A DNA stretch of 13,575 bases from Legionellaceae bacterium (GTDB lineage Bacteria; Pseudomonadota; Gammaproteobacteria; Legionellales; Legionellaceae). Location: contig CANNJG010000035.1 in assembly GCA_947504795.1 (NCBI GenBank), positions 1-13,575 of the forward strand, given 5' to 3'. Below, piece by piece: positions 6,613 through 13,575 of this stretch. The notes below the pieces were generated by a model. The model ran no database searches. It was given only the letters and a program-made list of their open reading frames with translations, and had not been told where the DNA came from. The position numbers and the translations under genes were made by a program. The first letter of the stretch is position 1; every line of letters begins with the position of its first letter.

Positions 6613-7119
6613 ATGCAAAAAAAATGGGTTTGGTGGGGATTGATTCTAATTTTTTTAGGCTGCGATCAAGTATCTAAAGCGTTGATATTATCTTATCATA
6701 AGCCTTATGAGTTAATCGCTGTGTTTCCAGGTTTGAATATCCTGTTGGTATTTAATTCTGGCTCTGCGTTTGGGTTTCTAAACCAATCTGGCTCCGTATG
6801 GCACCAGTGGTTTTTCACCTTATTTAGCCTGTTGATGAGTATTACGCTGGTGGCGTGGATGATTAGACTGCCTTGGAAAGCTAAGTGGCAGTTATTGGGA
6901 TTAAGCTTAATTGTGAGTGGTGCCCTGGGAAATATGATTGACCGATTACGCTTTGGATATGTAATTGATTTCATTGATTTTTATTTCTATACTTATCACT
7001 GGTTTATCTTCAATATTGCAGACAGCGCTATCTGTATAGGGGCTGTGATTTTATTTCTGGCAAGCCAAGAGAATAAAGTATCCGTTCCTTCTAAGAAACG
7101 TCGATCACAATCTGCGTGA
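6613..7119 (+). CDS. lspA: Lipoprotein signal peptidase (signal peptidase II)
   Basis: A 168-residue inner-membrane aspartic protease that cuts the signal peptide from diacylglyceryl-modified prolipoproteins, just before the lipidated cysteine. It has four membrane segments at about 6-26, 65-84, 94-112 and 131-150. Conserved pieces are CDQVSK at 17-22, FNSGSAFGFL at 47-56, GNMIDRLRFGYVIDF at 106-120 and FNIADSAI at 133-140. The catalytic pair is Asp119 and Asp137. GGAG at 6598-6601 lies 11 nt before the ATG. The basic tail (about 153-168) is cytoplasmic. Its last 15 bp overlap the 3' end of a minus-strand gene. No fkpB or ispH follows, unlike the common ileS-lspA-fkpB-ispH order. Confidence 0.96.
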   Translation: MQKKWVWWGLILIFLGCDQVSKALILSYHKPYELIAVFPGLNILLVFNSGSAFGFLNQSGSVWHQWFFTLFSLLMSITLVAWMIRLPWKAKWQLLGLSLIVSGALGNMIDRLRFGYVIDFIDFYFYTYHWFIFNIADSAICIGAVILFLASQENKVSVPSKKRRSQSA

Positions 7120-7623
7120 CAGTTTGCACTCTTTTTCTTCGGCTGCAGCGCGTTGTTGTTGCAACATTTTTTGGAGGGTCACTTGTTTTTGTTGCTGTGA
7201 TTTTTTATTAGCCGGGGCGTTTTGAGTAAATTTCTCTAAGAGCGAACGCAGTTGTGCAATCGTGTTTTTTATAGGGATAGGAAGCTTGGTTAATGACTGA
7301 TGCTCACGTAAAAACCCAGTGAAAGAGCTCTGTATGGCTGATTTAGTTTGCGATAGGGACCTACGTTCCAGTTTGTTAAGGGATCGGAGTTGACGATTTG
7401 CAGAGGGTGCGGATCGGCTGCTTAATAAGGGTTGTAACACGACTTTTGTGATCGTGTCATTGATAACGATTGGTGAAGTATTCTGCGGGGTAGTCCGCGC
7501 ATATCGCTGCCTAAGAGCCCGCAAACGCTCGCTTTCTTCTTTTTCCTTCCGTTTCTTTTCCTCCTTAGCACGTTGTTCAGATTGTAAGCGTGACGGTTCC
7601 AACTTGAGGTCCAGGCTTGTCAT
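7105..7623 (-). CDS. Unknown Lys/Gln-rich coiled-coil protein with acidic C-terminal patch
   Basis: A 172-residue protein that I do not recognise. It has no signal peptide or membrane segment. Residues 14-40 are a highly charged helix (Glu/Lys/Arg repeats such as KEEKKRKEKEESER), likely coiled coil. The middle is Ser/Arg-rich (about 68-105). Residues 121-165 are again helical and Gln-rich (QQQKQ, LQQQR), ending in EEKE at 162-165 and a basic tail LSRRL. The start at 7623 has TAGGAG 6 nt upstream and lies about 25 nt downstream of a promoter-like box. An in-frame ATG at 7653 would lie upstream of that transcription start and is rejected. The gene is convergent with lspA, sharing 15 bp. In Legionellales a Glu-rich patch about 8-16 residues from the end marks some Dot/Icm type IV effectors, so a secreted effector is a possibility, not a finding. 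Confidence 0.75.
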   Translation of the reverse strand: MTSLDLKLEPSRLQSEQRAKEEKKRKEKEESERLRALRQRYARTTPQNTSPIVINDTITKVVLQPLLSSRSAPSANRQLRSLNKLERRSLSQTKSAIQSSFTGFLREHQSLTKLPIPIKNTIAQLRSLLEKFTQNAPANKKSQQQKQVTLQKMLQQQRAAAEEKECKLSRRL

Positions 7624-7654
7624 GTCTACTCCTATAAATTGTATAAAGTGCACT

Positions 7655-7663
7655 ATTCTACCA
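7655..7663 (-). promoter_or_regulatory. Extended -10 promoter element for the coiled-coil gene
   Basis: Read on the minus strand this is TGG-TAGAAT, an extended -10 with a 5-of-6 match to TATAAT. The -35 position has no good match, which extended -10 promoters can tolerate. Transcription would begin near 7648 and give a leader of about 25 nt to the ATG at 7623. Confidence 0.55.
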
Positions 7664-7732
7664 CAAAATTAGCGTTGTTTTGAATCGTTACATAAACAAA
7701 GCGTAAAGTTCTGCCATAGAAAATCGGGGAAA

Positions 7733-7761
7733 TAGACATCCGAGAGTAAAAAATGTATATT
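7733..7761 (+). promoter_or_regulatory. Sigma-70 promoter of the HtrA-type protease gene
   Basis: TAGACA (7733-7738), 17 nt, then TATATT (7756-7761): each box matches the consensus at 5 of 6 bases with ideal spacing. The start point would be near 7768, leaving a leader of about 45 nt before the ATG at 7814. It is the best promoter visible in the window. I see no sigma-E-like motif in its place. Confidence 0.65.
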
Positions 7762-7813
7762 TTTTTAATTATAGGTTAAAATATCAATCAATAATGATAG
7801 GGGGTTGAAGGAT

Positions 7814-8890
7814 ATGAAACGTATTATTAATAACGTAATTCTTGGCGGGCTTATGATGATGTTTAGCATAAGCATGCATGCAGAAGCGGCATTCGATCAA
7901 TTATTGCCGGATGAACGCAACACCATACAAGTATTTAAAAAAGCATCACCCGCCGTTGTGTATGTCCATAGAATGGCACAGGTTCATTCTGAACAACATG
8001 CGCGCTTACAGGTTGTGCCTTCTGGGAGTGGTTCTGGATTAATTTGGGATAAACAAGGTCATATAGTTACAAATTTTCATGTGATTCAGGGGGCGGATGC
8101 ACTCGCAGTTACCCTAGGTGATACCACTGTAAAAGCTAAATTAGTGGGTGTGGAGCCGCGTTGGGATTTAGCGGTATTAAAAATATCTTCTCCCGTTGCA
8201 CTCAAATCATTAGAGCGATTTACGCCGCTAGCGATAGCGTCTACCCAGGAGTTGATGGTAGGTCAGAAGGCGATTGCGATTGGTAACCCTTTTGGGTTTG
8301 ACCACAGTCTGACCAAGGGTATTATTTCTGCATTGGGTCGACAAATGCTGGGTATTGGAGGGGTTACGATTCACGATATGATTCAAACGGATGCTTCGAT
8401 TAATCCCGGCAATTCTGGTGGGCCATTACTAGATAGTGCTGGGCGTTTAATTGGGTTGAATACCGTCATTATTTCTAAGTCAGGTTCTTCTTCAGGGGTA
8501 GGGTTTGCCATCCCAGCGGATCATATCTTGCGGGTCGTGACCCAACTGATCCAGCATGGTCGGGTGATTTTAGCAGGGATTGGTGTGCAGCCAGTCATGC
8601 CGAGTCTTGCCTATCAACTTGGGGTTGCTAACGGTATTTTAGTAGCGGAGGTATTGCCGAACACGCCTGCTGAAAAAGCTCACCTTCAGCCTACCGTGCG
8701 CGATGTTTGGGGACGAGTCCATTTAGGGGATGTGATTACCGCGGTTAATGGCCATCCCGTAGCCGATTATGATATGTTATATCATCTCTTCAGTGACATT
8801 AAGATTGGAGAGACGATTACGGTGACGGTATTGCGTAATCAAAAGGAAAAGCGTTATCGTATGAAGACTATTGATATTGCAGCGATGTGA
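7814..8890 (+). CDS. Periplasmic HtrA/Deg-type serine protease with one PDZ domain
   Basis: A 358-residue protease of family S1C. A signal peptide runs to about residue 25 (hydrophobic core ILGGLMMMFSIS, cut after AEA), so it acts in the periplasm, probably degrading or refolding damaged proteins. The catalytic triad is His89 (TNFHVI), Asp118 (RWDLAVLKI) and Ser201 (NPGNSGGPL). One PDZ domain spans about 254-345. DegP and DegQ have two PDZ domains; DegS has one but keeps a membrane anchor. The spacing and the motif RDVWGRVHLGDVIT at 296-309 recall the one-PDZ Deg1 type known from chloroplasts and some bacteria. ATG 7814 is chosen because AGGGGG at 7799-7804 is 9 nt away; a TTG at 7805 would add three residues. 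A promoter lies at 7733-7761. The MFS gene 42 nt downstream may be co-transcribed. Confidence 0.93.
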   Translation: MKRIINNVILGGLMMMFSISMHAEAAFDQLLPDERNTIQVFKKASPAVVYVHRMAQVHSEQHARLQVVPSGSGSGLIWDKQGHIVTNFHVIQGADALAVTLGDTTVKAKLVGVEPRWDLAVLKISSPVALKSLERFTPLAIASTQELMVGQKAIAIGNPFGFDHSLTKGIISALGRQMLGIGGVTIHDMIQTDASINPGNSGGPLLDSAGRLIGLNTVIISKSGSSSGVGFAIPADHILRVVTQLIQHGRVILAGIGVQPVMPSLAYQLGVANGILVAEVLPNTPAEKAHLQPTVRDVWGRVHLGDVITAVNGHPVADYDMLYHLFSDIKIGETITVTVLRNQKEKRYRMKTIDIAAM

Positions 8891-8932
8891 ACAGAACTTT
8901 TGGGGACCCCTCTGACTTGATAGGCTGATACG

Positions 8933-10324
8933 ATGCGAATAATCGAGCATAAGTATATCGTTGCTATTATGTATGCCGCGGTTTTATTTCTAGATAAACT
9001 TGATTTGACGATTGTGAATATCGCCTTGCCGACCATTGCCGAGCATTTTCATGTGTTAGTGACCGAGACGCAATGGGTCAATAATGGTTTTTTACTTGCT
9101 TTATCATTGAGTCTCCCCATAAGCGCTTGGATGAGTGGTCGCTATGGCAGCAAACGAGTATTTATTTATGCCACTGCAGCGTTTGGGCTAAGCGCTGCAT
9201 TGTGCGCGCTAGCGCCTAATTTGTCATTTTTGGTGAGCATGCGGTCTATTCAAGGATGGAGCATCGGCCTCCTTGTGCCGATTGGGATGACGATGATTTT
9301 TCGTATATTTGATCCCTCCGAATATGCTAGGATCTCTAGTTATATTTTTATACCCTCTCTGATAGCGCCTGCTTTAGCACCGATGTTGGGTGGATTTATG
9401 GTTCATTATTTAAATTGGAGAGGGATTTTTTTATGCGCAACGCCTATTTGTGTGATCATCATAGTTTATGCTTATTCTGTCCTGAAGGAGCATCGAATAC
9501 CCAATAAATTACCATTGGATAGTTGGGGTTTTGTTTATTTTGGCGGGGTGTTACTTTTAATTTTTCATCTCTTGTTTGATCTCGGTATGCATCTACCCAC
9601 GTGGCGTATTGGGATCGAGTTGATCAGCGCTTTGGTTTTGGGTTACCTGTTTGTTTGTCAGGAAAAAAAATGCGCAGCACCGTTGATTCATTTAGATTTT
9701 TTTCGTAAAAAATGGTTTGTGCACATTAGTTTAATTCAAATATGCTTTCAAATCAGTCATTTAGGATCATTGTTCATTATTGCCATTTATTTGCAAATGA
9801 ATGTGGGGTATTCAGGGATGTTGCCGGGAATGATGATGAGTACCCAAGCGTTGGGAGTAATCTGTTCTAGCCACTTTGCGGGGAAGCTATTTGAAGGGTA
9901 CTCAGAAAAATTACCGATAAGCCTGGGTTTGATCGGTATTGGAATCACCACACCGCTTATTTTATGCGTAGACGCGGCAAGTCCTATTTGGCTAGGATTT
10001 GGTATTTTATTTGTAAGAGGGTTGATGAGTGGTTTATGTGGTGCGCCTATCCAAGCCATAGCTATTACAGAGGTTTCAAATGAGCAAATAAGTCAAGCTG
10101 CGGCCACATTCAATATTATGAGGCAGTTAGCGCTCAGTTTAGGCATAGCGTTGACGGCATTATTACTCGATATGGGTATCCACGCTGATGACCAAAGTCT
10201 ATTGTTAAACCAACATAAGTTTGTTTTTTATTCCCCTTTTGTGTTGATTTCATTCTCTGCATGGTGGGGTGTTTGGATTATCATGCGCATTAACAAAGCC
10301 TCTCTAATGGTGAATCGCAGGTAG
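8933..10324 (+). CDS. MFS drug exporter, DHA2 (EmrB/QacA, 14-helix) family
   Basis: A 463-residue inner-membrane proton antiporter, most likely exporting drugs or other toxic small molecules. The family mark DLTIVNIALPTI is at 24-35 in helix 1, followed by the QWVNNGFLLALSL helix and the loop motif GRYGSKRVF at 69-77. An antiporter-type motif in helix 5 reads APALAPMLGGF (about residues 145-155). About 14 hydrophobic segments are present, and length fits DHA2 (450-520), though near the short end. The Shine-Dalgarno is weak (TAGG, 8 nt upstream), and there is no promoter-like sequence in the 42-nt gap, so it probably shares the protease transcript. No EmrA-like fusion protein or TetR/MarR regulator is next to it, so the substrate cannot be inferred. 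Confidence 0.9.
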   Translation: MRIIEHKYIVAIMYAAVLFLDKLDLTIVNIALPTIAEHFHVLVTETQWVNNGFLLALSLSLPISAWMSGRYGSKRVFIYATAAFGLSAALCALAPNLSFLVSMRSIQGWSIGLLVPIGMTMIFRIFDPSEYARISSYIFIPSLIAPALAPMLGGFMVHYLNWRGIFLCATPICVIIIVYAYSVLKEHRIPNKLPLDSWGFVYFGGVLLLIFHLLFDLGMHLPTWRIGIELISALVLGYLFVCQEKKCAAPLIHLDFFRKKWFVHISLIQICFQISHLGSLFIIAIYLQMNVGYSGMLPGMMMSTQALGVICSSHFAGKLFEGYSEKLPISLGLIGIGITTPLILCVDAASPIWLGFGILFVRGLMSGLCGAPIQAIAITEVSNEQISQAAATFNIMRQLALSLGIALTALLLDMGIHADDQSLLLNQHKFVFYSPFVLISFSAWWGVWIIMRINKASLMVNRR

Positions 10325-10388
10325 ACTGTGCTGATCTTATCGAGGGTGTATGAGTATGGACTAAACAGTCTTTAAGGAGAAAACCACC

Positions 10389-11294
10389 ATGTCAGATTTA
10401 CCCTACCTACACGTGAAAACGCCTTTGTTCTATTCCAAACGTTTGGAATTAAGCACCGGTAAATTTGTACATTTAAAATTGGAGGCCTTGCAACCCTCTG
10501 CGTCGTTCAAACTTCGTGGCATTGGGCGATTGTGTCAATGTTACGCTGCGGATGGATTTACCCAGTTAGTTGCATCATCGGGTGGAAACGCAGGGATTTC
10601 AGTGGCTTATTGCGGCATGATGTTGGGTATGCCCACCACGGTATTTATCCCGTCAACTAGTCATCAGTTATTCATCGATGAATTGAAAACCTATGGTGCT
10701 GAAATTGTCGTTGCCGGTAAGGTTTGGGATGATGCTCATGCCGCTGCATTGGCGTATATTAAACAGCACCATGCTGCCTATATTCCTCCGTTTGATCATC
10801 CTATGATTTGGGCAGGTCATGCGACGTTGATTGATGAAATTGTGGAGGCGGGCCTAAAGCCAGATGTCGTCATTGCAGCAGTAGGGGGAGGGGGGTTGGC
10901 TTGTGGTCTGTTGGAAGGAATGCAGCAGCATAGATGGAACGATGTACCATTGATTGCGGTTGAAACCCAAGGCGCAGATTCTTTTGCACAATCCATACAA
11001 GCGAATCATGTGGTGACCTTATCGGCTATTACTAGCCGCGCGACGAGCTTGGGCGCGAAGCGTATTAGTTCGCATTTATTTGAATGGACTCAAGAACATC
11101 CTATTCATTCGGTGGTTGTGAGTGATGACGAAGCTGAAGCTGGAGCGCGATCTTTTGCTAAAGATAAGCGTATCATGGTCGAACTATCCGCCGGTGCGGC
11201 ATTATCAGTCGTGTATGCAAATCATCCGGTGATTGCCCCCTATCAGACGATTTTGGTGGTGGTATGCGGTGGGGTGAATACGTCGTTTTTCTAA
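10389..11294 (+). CDS. PLP-dependent L-serine/L-threonine dehydratase, animal SDS-like
   Basis: A 301-residue fold-type II PLP enzyme that most likely turns L-serine into pyruvate and ammonia, and threonine into 2-oxobutyrate. The PLP lysine is Lys41 in SASFKLRG. The phosphate-binding loop is SSGGNAG at 63-69 and the second glycine loop is GGGG at 166-169. PPFDHPMIWAGHA at 133-145, the SLGAKRIS segment near 220, and VVCGG with Cys293 are all features I associate with mammalian liver serine dehydratase rather than with biosynthetic IlvA. There is no C-terminal ACT regulatory domain, and length (about 300) fits the catabolic type. The Shine-Dalgarno AAGGAG (10374-10379) is strong with 9 nt spacing. 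The enzyme could let the cell use host amino acids as carbon, which is inference. Confidence 0.88.
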   Translation: MSDLPYLHVKTPLFYSKRLELSTGKFVHLKLEALQPSASFKLRGIGRLCQCYAADGFTQLVASSGGNAGISVAYCGMMLGMPTTVFIPSTSHQLFIDELKTYGAEIVVAGKVWDDAHAAALAYIKQHHAAYIPPFDHPMIWAGHATLIDEIVEAGLKPDVVIAAVGGGGLACGLLEGMQQHRWNDVPLIAVETQGADSFAQSIQANHVVTLSAITSRATSLGAKRISSHLFEWTQEHPIHSVVVSDDEAEAGARSFAKDKRIMVELSAGAALSVVYANHPVIAPYQTILVVVCGGVNTSFF

Positions 11295-11434
11295 TTGACA
11301 GACGCTATGACCTCGTTTCAAACAAAATATCGACATTTTGCAGCAGTTATGGCGATTAAAAAACGCAAAAAAATTTTTTATTGAACAAAAAAAACCAAAC
11401 AGGTGCTATGATCATTGGCGCACAGAGTGTAAAA

Positions 11435-11950
11435 CTATGAATGCCCAAGCGCAAATTGGCGCAATGCAAGTCCGGCAAGGTTAGTCGTGTTTGAGTCGCC
11501 AAAATCGTCATTTTTGCCCTCTTCTTCAACATATAAGATTGCGTGGACGTTATTATCATCAGAAGAATAGGTGCACTCTCGCGATTCACTCAGTTCGTCT
11601 ATAATACAAATCCTGTTTGAAATGGGTGCATCAGAATTAGCGTGTAAGGTAGCCAGTTGCTGCTGTATACTTGATAATTCTGGGCTTTGACCCGGTGAGG
11701 CATCGACAGGTGATAAAAACAGCACGTAATCTTTTGACTGAGAAGTGTTGCCGATTAAAAGTGTTAGATAGTGAAATTTATTGGTTTGAGGATCAAAACC
11801 GATGGGGAATGCACAACTAAAAGATAAGGATTGTAACTGTTCTATAGATGGGCAGGTGGATAATTGTTCTGGCGTTGCAAAAGTCGTGTGTGCGCAACTA
11901 AGTATTAGACAAGTTAAAGCAATCTGTTGAAAAAAACGTAACCGAATCAT
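11435..11950 (-). CDS. Unknown small secreted protein with four cysteines
   Basis: A 171-residue protein I do not recognise. It has a clear N-terminal signal: basic start (MIRLRFF), hydrophobic core QIALTCLILSC, then AHTTFA, with probable cleavage after Ala25. Cys19 inside ILSC is a weak lipobox, so a lipoprotein is a less likely option. The mature part has cysteines at 33, 46, 115 and 126, an even set suited to two disulphides in the periplasm or outside the cell. The C-terminal part is acidic (YVEEEGKNDDFGD, 140-152). Small proteins that start with a signal and a CPS motif occur in Legionella, which may be a lead, but I cannot confirm a family. GGGAG lies 6 nt before the start. It stands alone, convergent with the dehydratase gene and divergent from suhB. 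Confidence 0.75.
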   Translation of the reverse strand: MIRLRFFQQIALTCLILSCAHTTFATPEQLSTCPSIEQLQSLSFSCAFPIGFDPQTNKFHYLTLLIGNTSQSKDYVLFLSPVDASPGQSPELSSIQQQLATLHANSDAPISNRICIIDELSESRECTYSSDDNNVHAILYVEEEGKNDDFGDSNTTNLAGLALRQFALGHS

Positions 11951-11985
11951 GAGTGACTCCCAATAACAAGCTCTAGTTTGTGCGT

Positions 11986-12014
11986 ATCTTAACCGAGTTG
12001 TTTTATAAAGTCTA
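11986..12014 (-). promoter_or_regulatory. Sigma-70-like promoter of the secreted-protein gene
   Basis: Read on the minus strand: TAGACT (-35, 4 of 6), 17 nt, TAAGAT (-10, 4 of 6). Transcription would begin near 11979, giving a leader of about 29 nt to the ATG at 11950. Confidence 0.45.
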
Positions 12015-12122
12015 GAAACCCACGTGCGTCTTATACAGCCCTGTCAGTCGCTGCGAATACTCATCCCACATTGTGTTCAATTATGATAAACTTCGCGTAT
12101 GTCAGTTATGTTAGGGTTATTC

Positions 12123-12914
12123 ATGCAACCACTTTTAAATATTGCCGTAAGCGCAGCGCGTCAAGCCGGCGACATTATATTGCGCCAAGCGTCTCAAGTT
12201 GAACACATGAAATTAGTACATAAAGAAGAAGGTGACTATTTTTGTGAAGTCGATATAAAAGCTGAACAAGCGATTATAGACGCTATTCACAAAGCACATC
12301 CCACACACGGTATTCAGGCAGAAGAAAGTGGTAGCTACCAAGAAGACGCAGAGACGATATGGATTATTGATCCGCTCGATGGGACAAAAAACTATATTCA
12401 CGGGTTTCCTTTTTACGCGGTATCGATTGCCGTGCGTATCAAAGATAAACTCGAGCATGCAGTGGTTTATGATCCGTTAAGACATGAGTGTTTTGCGGCA
12501 AGTCGTGGTCGCGGTGCACGATTGAATGATAGACGCATTCGCGTGTCCAATGTGACTCAATTGAATCAAGCAGTCCTAGGGGCCGGGTTACCCATGCGGC
12601 ACCCCAAATTAGCAAAGCGTTATATTCAAGCGTACGAAGGTCTTGTTGGGCAATGTAGTGCAACGCGAGTGACGGGCTCGGCGGCATTGGATTTGGCTTA
12701 TGTGGCTTGCGGACGCTTAGACGGCTTCTGGGGGCTGATGATGAAACCTTGGGATATTGCGGGAGGGATTTTATTGGTTCAAGAAGCAGGGGGTTTCATC
12801 AGTGATTTTCAGGGAAAAGAGCAAAGTTTAGAAGAAGGGTCGATTGTTGCGGGTACCCCCAAAATTTTTAAAGCAATATTGCACTCTCTGAGTCATGTCG
12901 AATATACTTTATGA
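12123..12914 (+). CDS. suhB: Inositol-1-monophosphatase family protein
   Basis: A 263-residue Mg-dependent phosphatase of the IMPase fold. In enterobacteria SuhB also joins the NusA/NusB rRNA antitermination complex. The metal ligands are Glu67 in AEESG, Asp83 and Asp86 in the motif DPLDGTKNYIHG (83-94), and Asp211 in the second motif PWDIAGGILLVQEAGG (209-224). TGSAALDLAYVACGRLDGF (184-202) is also typical. The ATG at 12123 matches the family start (MQPLLNIAVSAAR) and has AGGG at 12113-12116, 6 nt away. An upstream in-frame ATG at 12099 would add eight residues and sits within a few bases of a possible transcription start (TATGAT -10 box at 12082-12087, poor -35), so it is unlikely. The stop overlaps the dam start by 4 bp (ATGA), indicating coupled translation. 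Confidence 0.95.
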   Translation: MQPLLNIAVSAARQAGDIILRQASQVEHMKLVHKEEGDYFCEVDIKAEQAIIDAIHKAHPTHGIQAEESGSYQEDAETIWIIDPLDGTKNYIHGFPFYAVSIAVRIKDKLEHAVVYDPLRHECFAASRGRGARLNDRRIRVSNVTQLNQAVLGAGLPMRHPKLAKRYIQAYEGLVGQCSATRVTGSAALDLAYVACGRLDGFWGLMMKPWDIAGGILLVQEAGGFISDFQGKEQSLEEGSIVAGTPKIFKAILHSLSHVEYTL

Positions 12915-13575
12915 TTAAAGTAAGACCCTTCTTAAAATGGGCGGGTAATAAATACCGCTGTATGGAGCACCTTGTGGGCGCTTTTCCAAAAGCATCACGG
13001 CTTATCGAACCGTTTGCCGGTTCCGCAGCGGTATTTATGAATACCGATTTTCCTGAGAATGTTTTAGCTGAAAATAACCTTGATTTAATTTCACTGTACA
13101 CTCATCTTCAACAAGAAGGAGAGGCATTTATTGGCTATTGCAAAGAGTGGTTTGTGGCCCAAAACAATAGCCGTGATAGCTATTATCTCTGGAGAGAAAA
13201 GTTTAATCAGGAGCGTGATCAACGGATCCGTGCCGCGGTGTTTTTATATTTAAATCGCCATGGTTATAACGGGCTATGTCGTTATAACCTCCGGGGTATC
13301 TATAACGTACCCTTTGGACGTTATCAGAAACCTTATTTTCCACACCATGAGATGCAGTTGTTCCATGAGAAAAGCCAGCGCGCCACTTTTTTTTACGGTG
13401 ATTTTAGACAAACGTTTTTGCGAGCCCGCAGCGGGGATGTGATGTATTGTGATCCGCCCTATGCCCCTCTCAAACAGAACTCTAACTTTTCGGCGTACAC
13501 GAGTACTAAATTCACTGAAGCGGATCAAGTAGCGTTAGCGCAGCATGCAACAGAAGCGGCAGGTAGGGGTATTAC
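12911..13575 (+). CDS. dam: DNA adenine methyltransferase Dam, 3'-truncated by window edge
   Basis: The first 221 codons are open to the right edge. The protein closely follows E. coli Dam, which methylates adenine N6 in GATC and directs mismatch repair and replication timing. The AdoMet site is FLKWAGNKY at 7-15 and IEPFAGSAAVF at 32-42; the catalytic motif is DPPY at 181-184. The region NGLCRYNLRG (120-129) with Leu122, Arg124, Pro134 and Tyr138 keeps the residues, at the same numbers, that contact GATC in E. coli Dam, so GATC specificity is expected. Differences are Asn13 in place of Gly in WAGGK, and Glu54 in place of the AdoMet-contacting Asp54 (acid kept). About 50 codons are missing. 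The ATG overlaps the suhB stop (ATGA) with no strong Shine-Dalgarno, which fits reinitiation. It is not in the common aroKB-damX-dam context. Confidence 0.95.
   Translation, partial: MIKVRPFLKWAGNKYRCMEHLVGAFPKASRLIEPFAGSAAVFMNTDFPENVLAENNLDLISLYTHLQQEGEAFIGYCKEWFVAQNNSRDSYYLWREKFNQERDQRIRAAVFLYLNRHGYNGLCRYNLRGIYNVPFGRYQKPYFPHHEMQLFHEKSQRATFFYGDFRQTFLRARSGDVMYCDPPYAPLKQNSNFSAYTSTKFTEADQVALAQHATEAAGRGI

Noticed and set aside
7624..7653. Longer version of the coiled-coil protein starting at ATG 7653
   Set aside because: It lies upstream of the predicted transcription start near 7648 and has no ribosome site, while ATG 7623 has TAGGAG at good spacing.
8902..8910. GGGGACCCC palindrome between the protease and exporter genes
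   Set aside because: It is a 4-bp repeat around one base with no T-run. It is too small to fold and shows no link to a promoter.
10359..10370. GACT-AAAC-AGTC dyad before the dehydratase gene
   Set aside because: A 4-bp stem is expected often by chance. No convincing promoter boxes surround it.
11323..11340. Inverted repeat CAAAAT/ATTTTG and the nearby A7T6 run (11367-11379) as a two-way terminator between convergent genes
   Set aside because: The stem is only 6 bp and almost all A/T, and the run is too far from it. Stability is doubtful, so it is not called as a terminator.
13260..13528. Short open frames on both strands within the dam region
   Set aside because: They are shadows of the dam frame, which is open from 12911 to the edge and carries all family motifs.
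1..13575. Mobile elements, CRISPR arrays, toxin-antitoxin pairs, restriction or phage-defence modules
   Set aside because: No transposase, integrase, regular short repeats or known defence motifs were seen. Dam lacks a partner nuclease here and matches the orphan housekeeping type.

Overview
The window looks like a piece of chromosome from a gammaproteobacterium, most plausibly of the Legionellales/Coxiella-like type. This is inferred from gene content: pilM next to a PilQ-type secretin and aroK, PdxB-type vitamin B6 synthesis, RibF, LspA, SuhB and Dam, plus moderately AT-rich DNA. No rRNA or tRNA gene, CRISPR array, transposase or prophage gene was seen. Gene density is high, no gap exceeds 300 bp, and most content is housekeeping.

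Region 1 (1-1381) is a remnant of a type IV pilus locus. It holds the 3' end of pilM and then one reading frame that joins the start of PilN (INLL motif plus membrane segment) to the C-terminal half of the PilQ secretin. The rest of pilN, all of pilO and pilP, and the front of pilQ are absent. This is the most unusual feature of the window.

Region 2 (1535-5024) is a tight five-gene run: aroK, an unknown single-pass membrane protein, an ABC-2 polysaccharide exporter pair (wzm, wzt) and pdxB. The usual aroK partner aroB is not there.

Region 3 (5058-7119) holds a universal stress protein with a dyad-rich promoter region, ribF and lspA. The ileS gene usually found between ribF and lspA is missing.

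Region 4 (7105-10320) has a minus-strand gene for a Lys/Gln-rich coiled-coil protein with an acidic C-terminal patch. It is read convergently into lspA and divergently from a periplasmic one-PDZ HtrA/Deg-type serine protease with a good promoter. A DHA2-type (14-helix) MFS exporter follows.

Region 5 (10389-13575) holds a serine/threonine dehydratase of the animal-liver type, a minus-strand secreted small protein with four cysteines, and suhB overlapping a dam methyltransferase gene by 4 bp. The dam gene runs off the right edge.

I see no clearly new multi-gene system. The best candidates for new biology are the PilN-PilQ fusion, the coiled-coil protein (possible secreted effector), the unknown protein in the exporter operon and the secreted cysteine protein.
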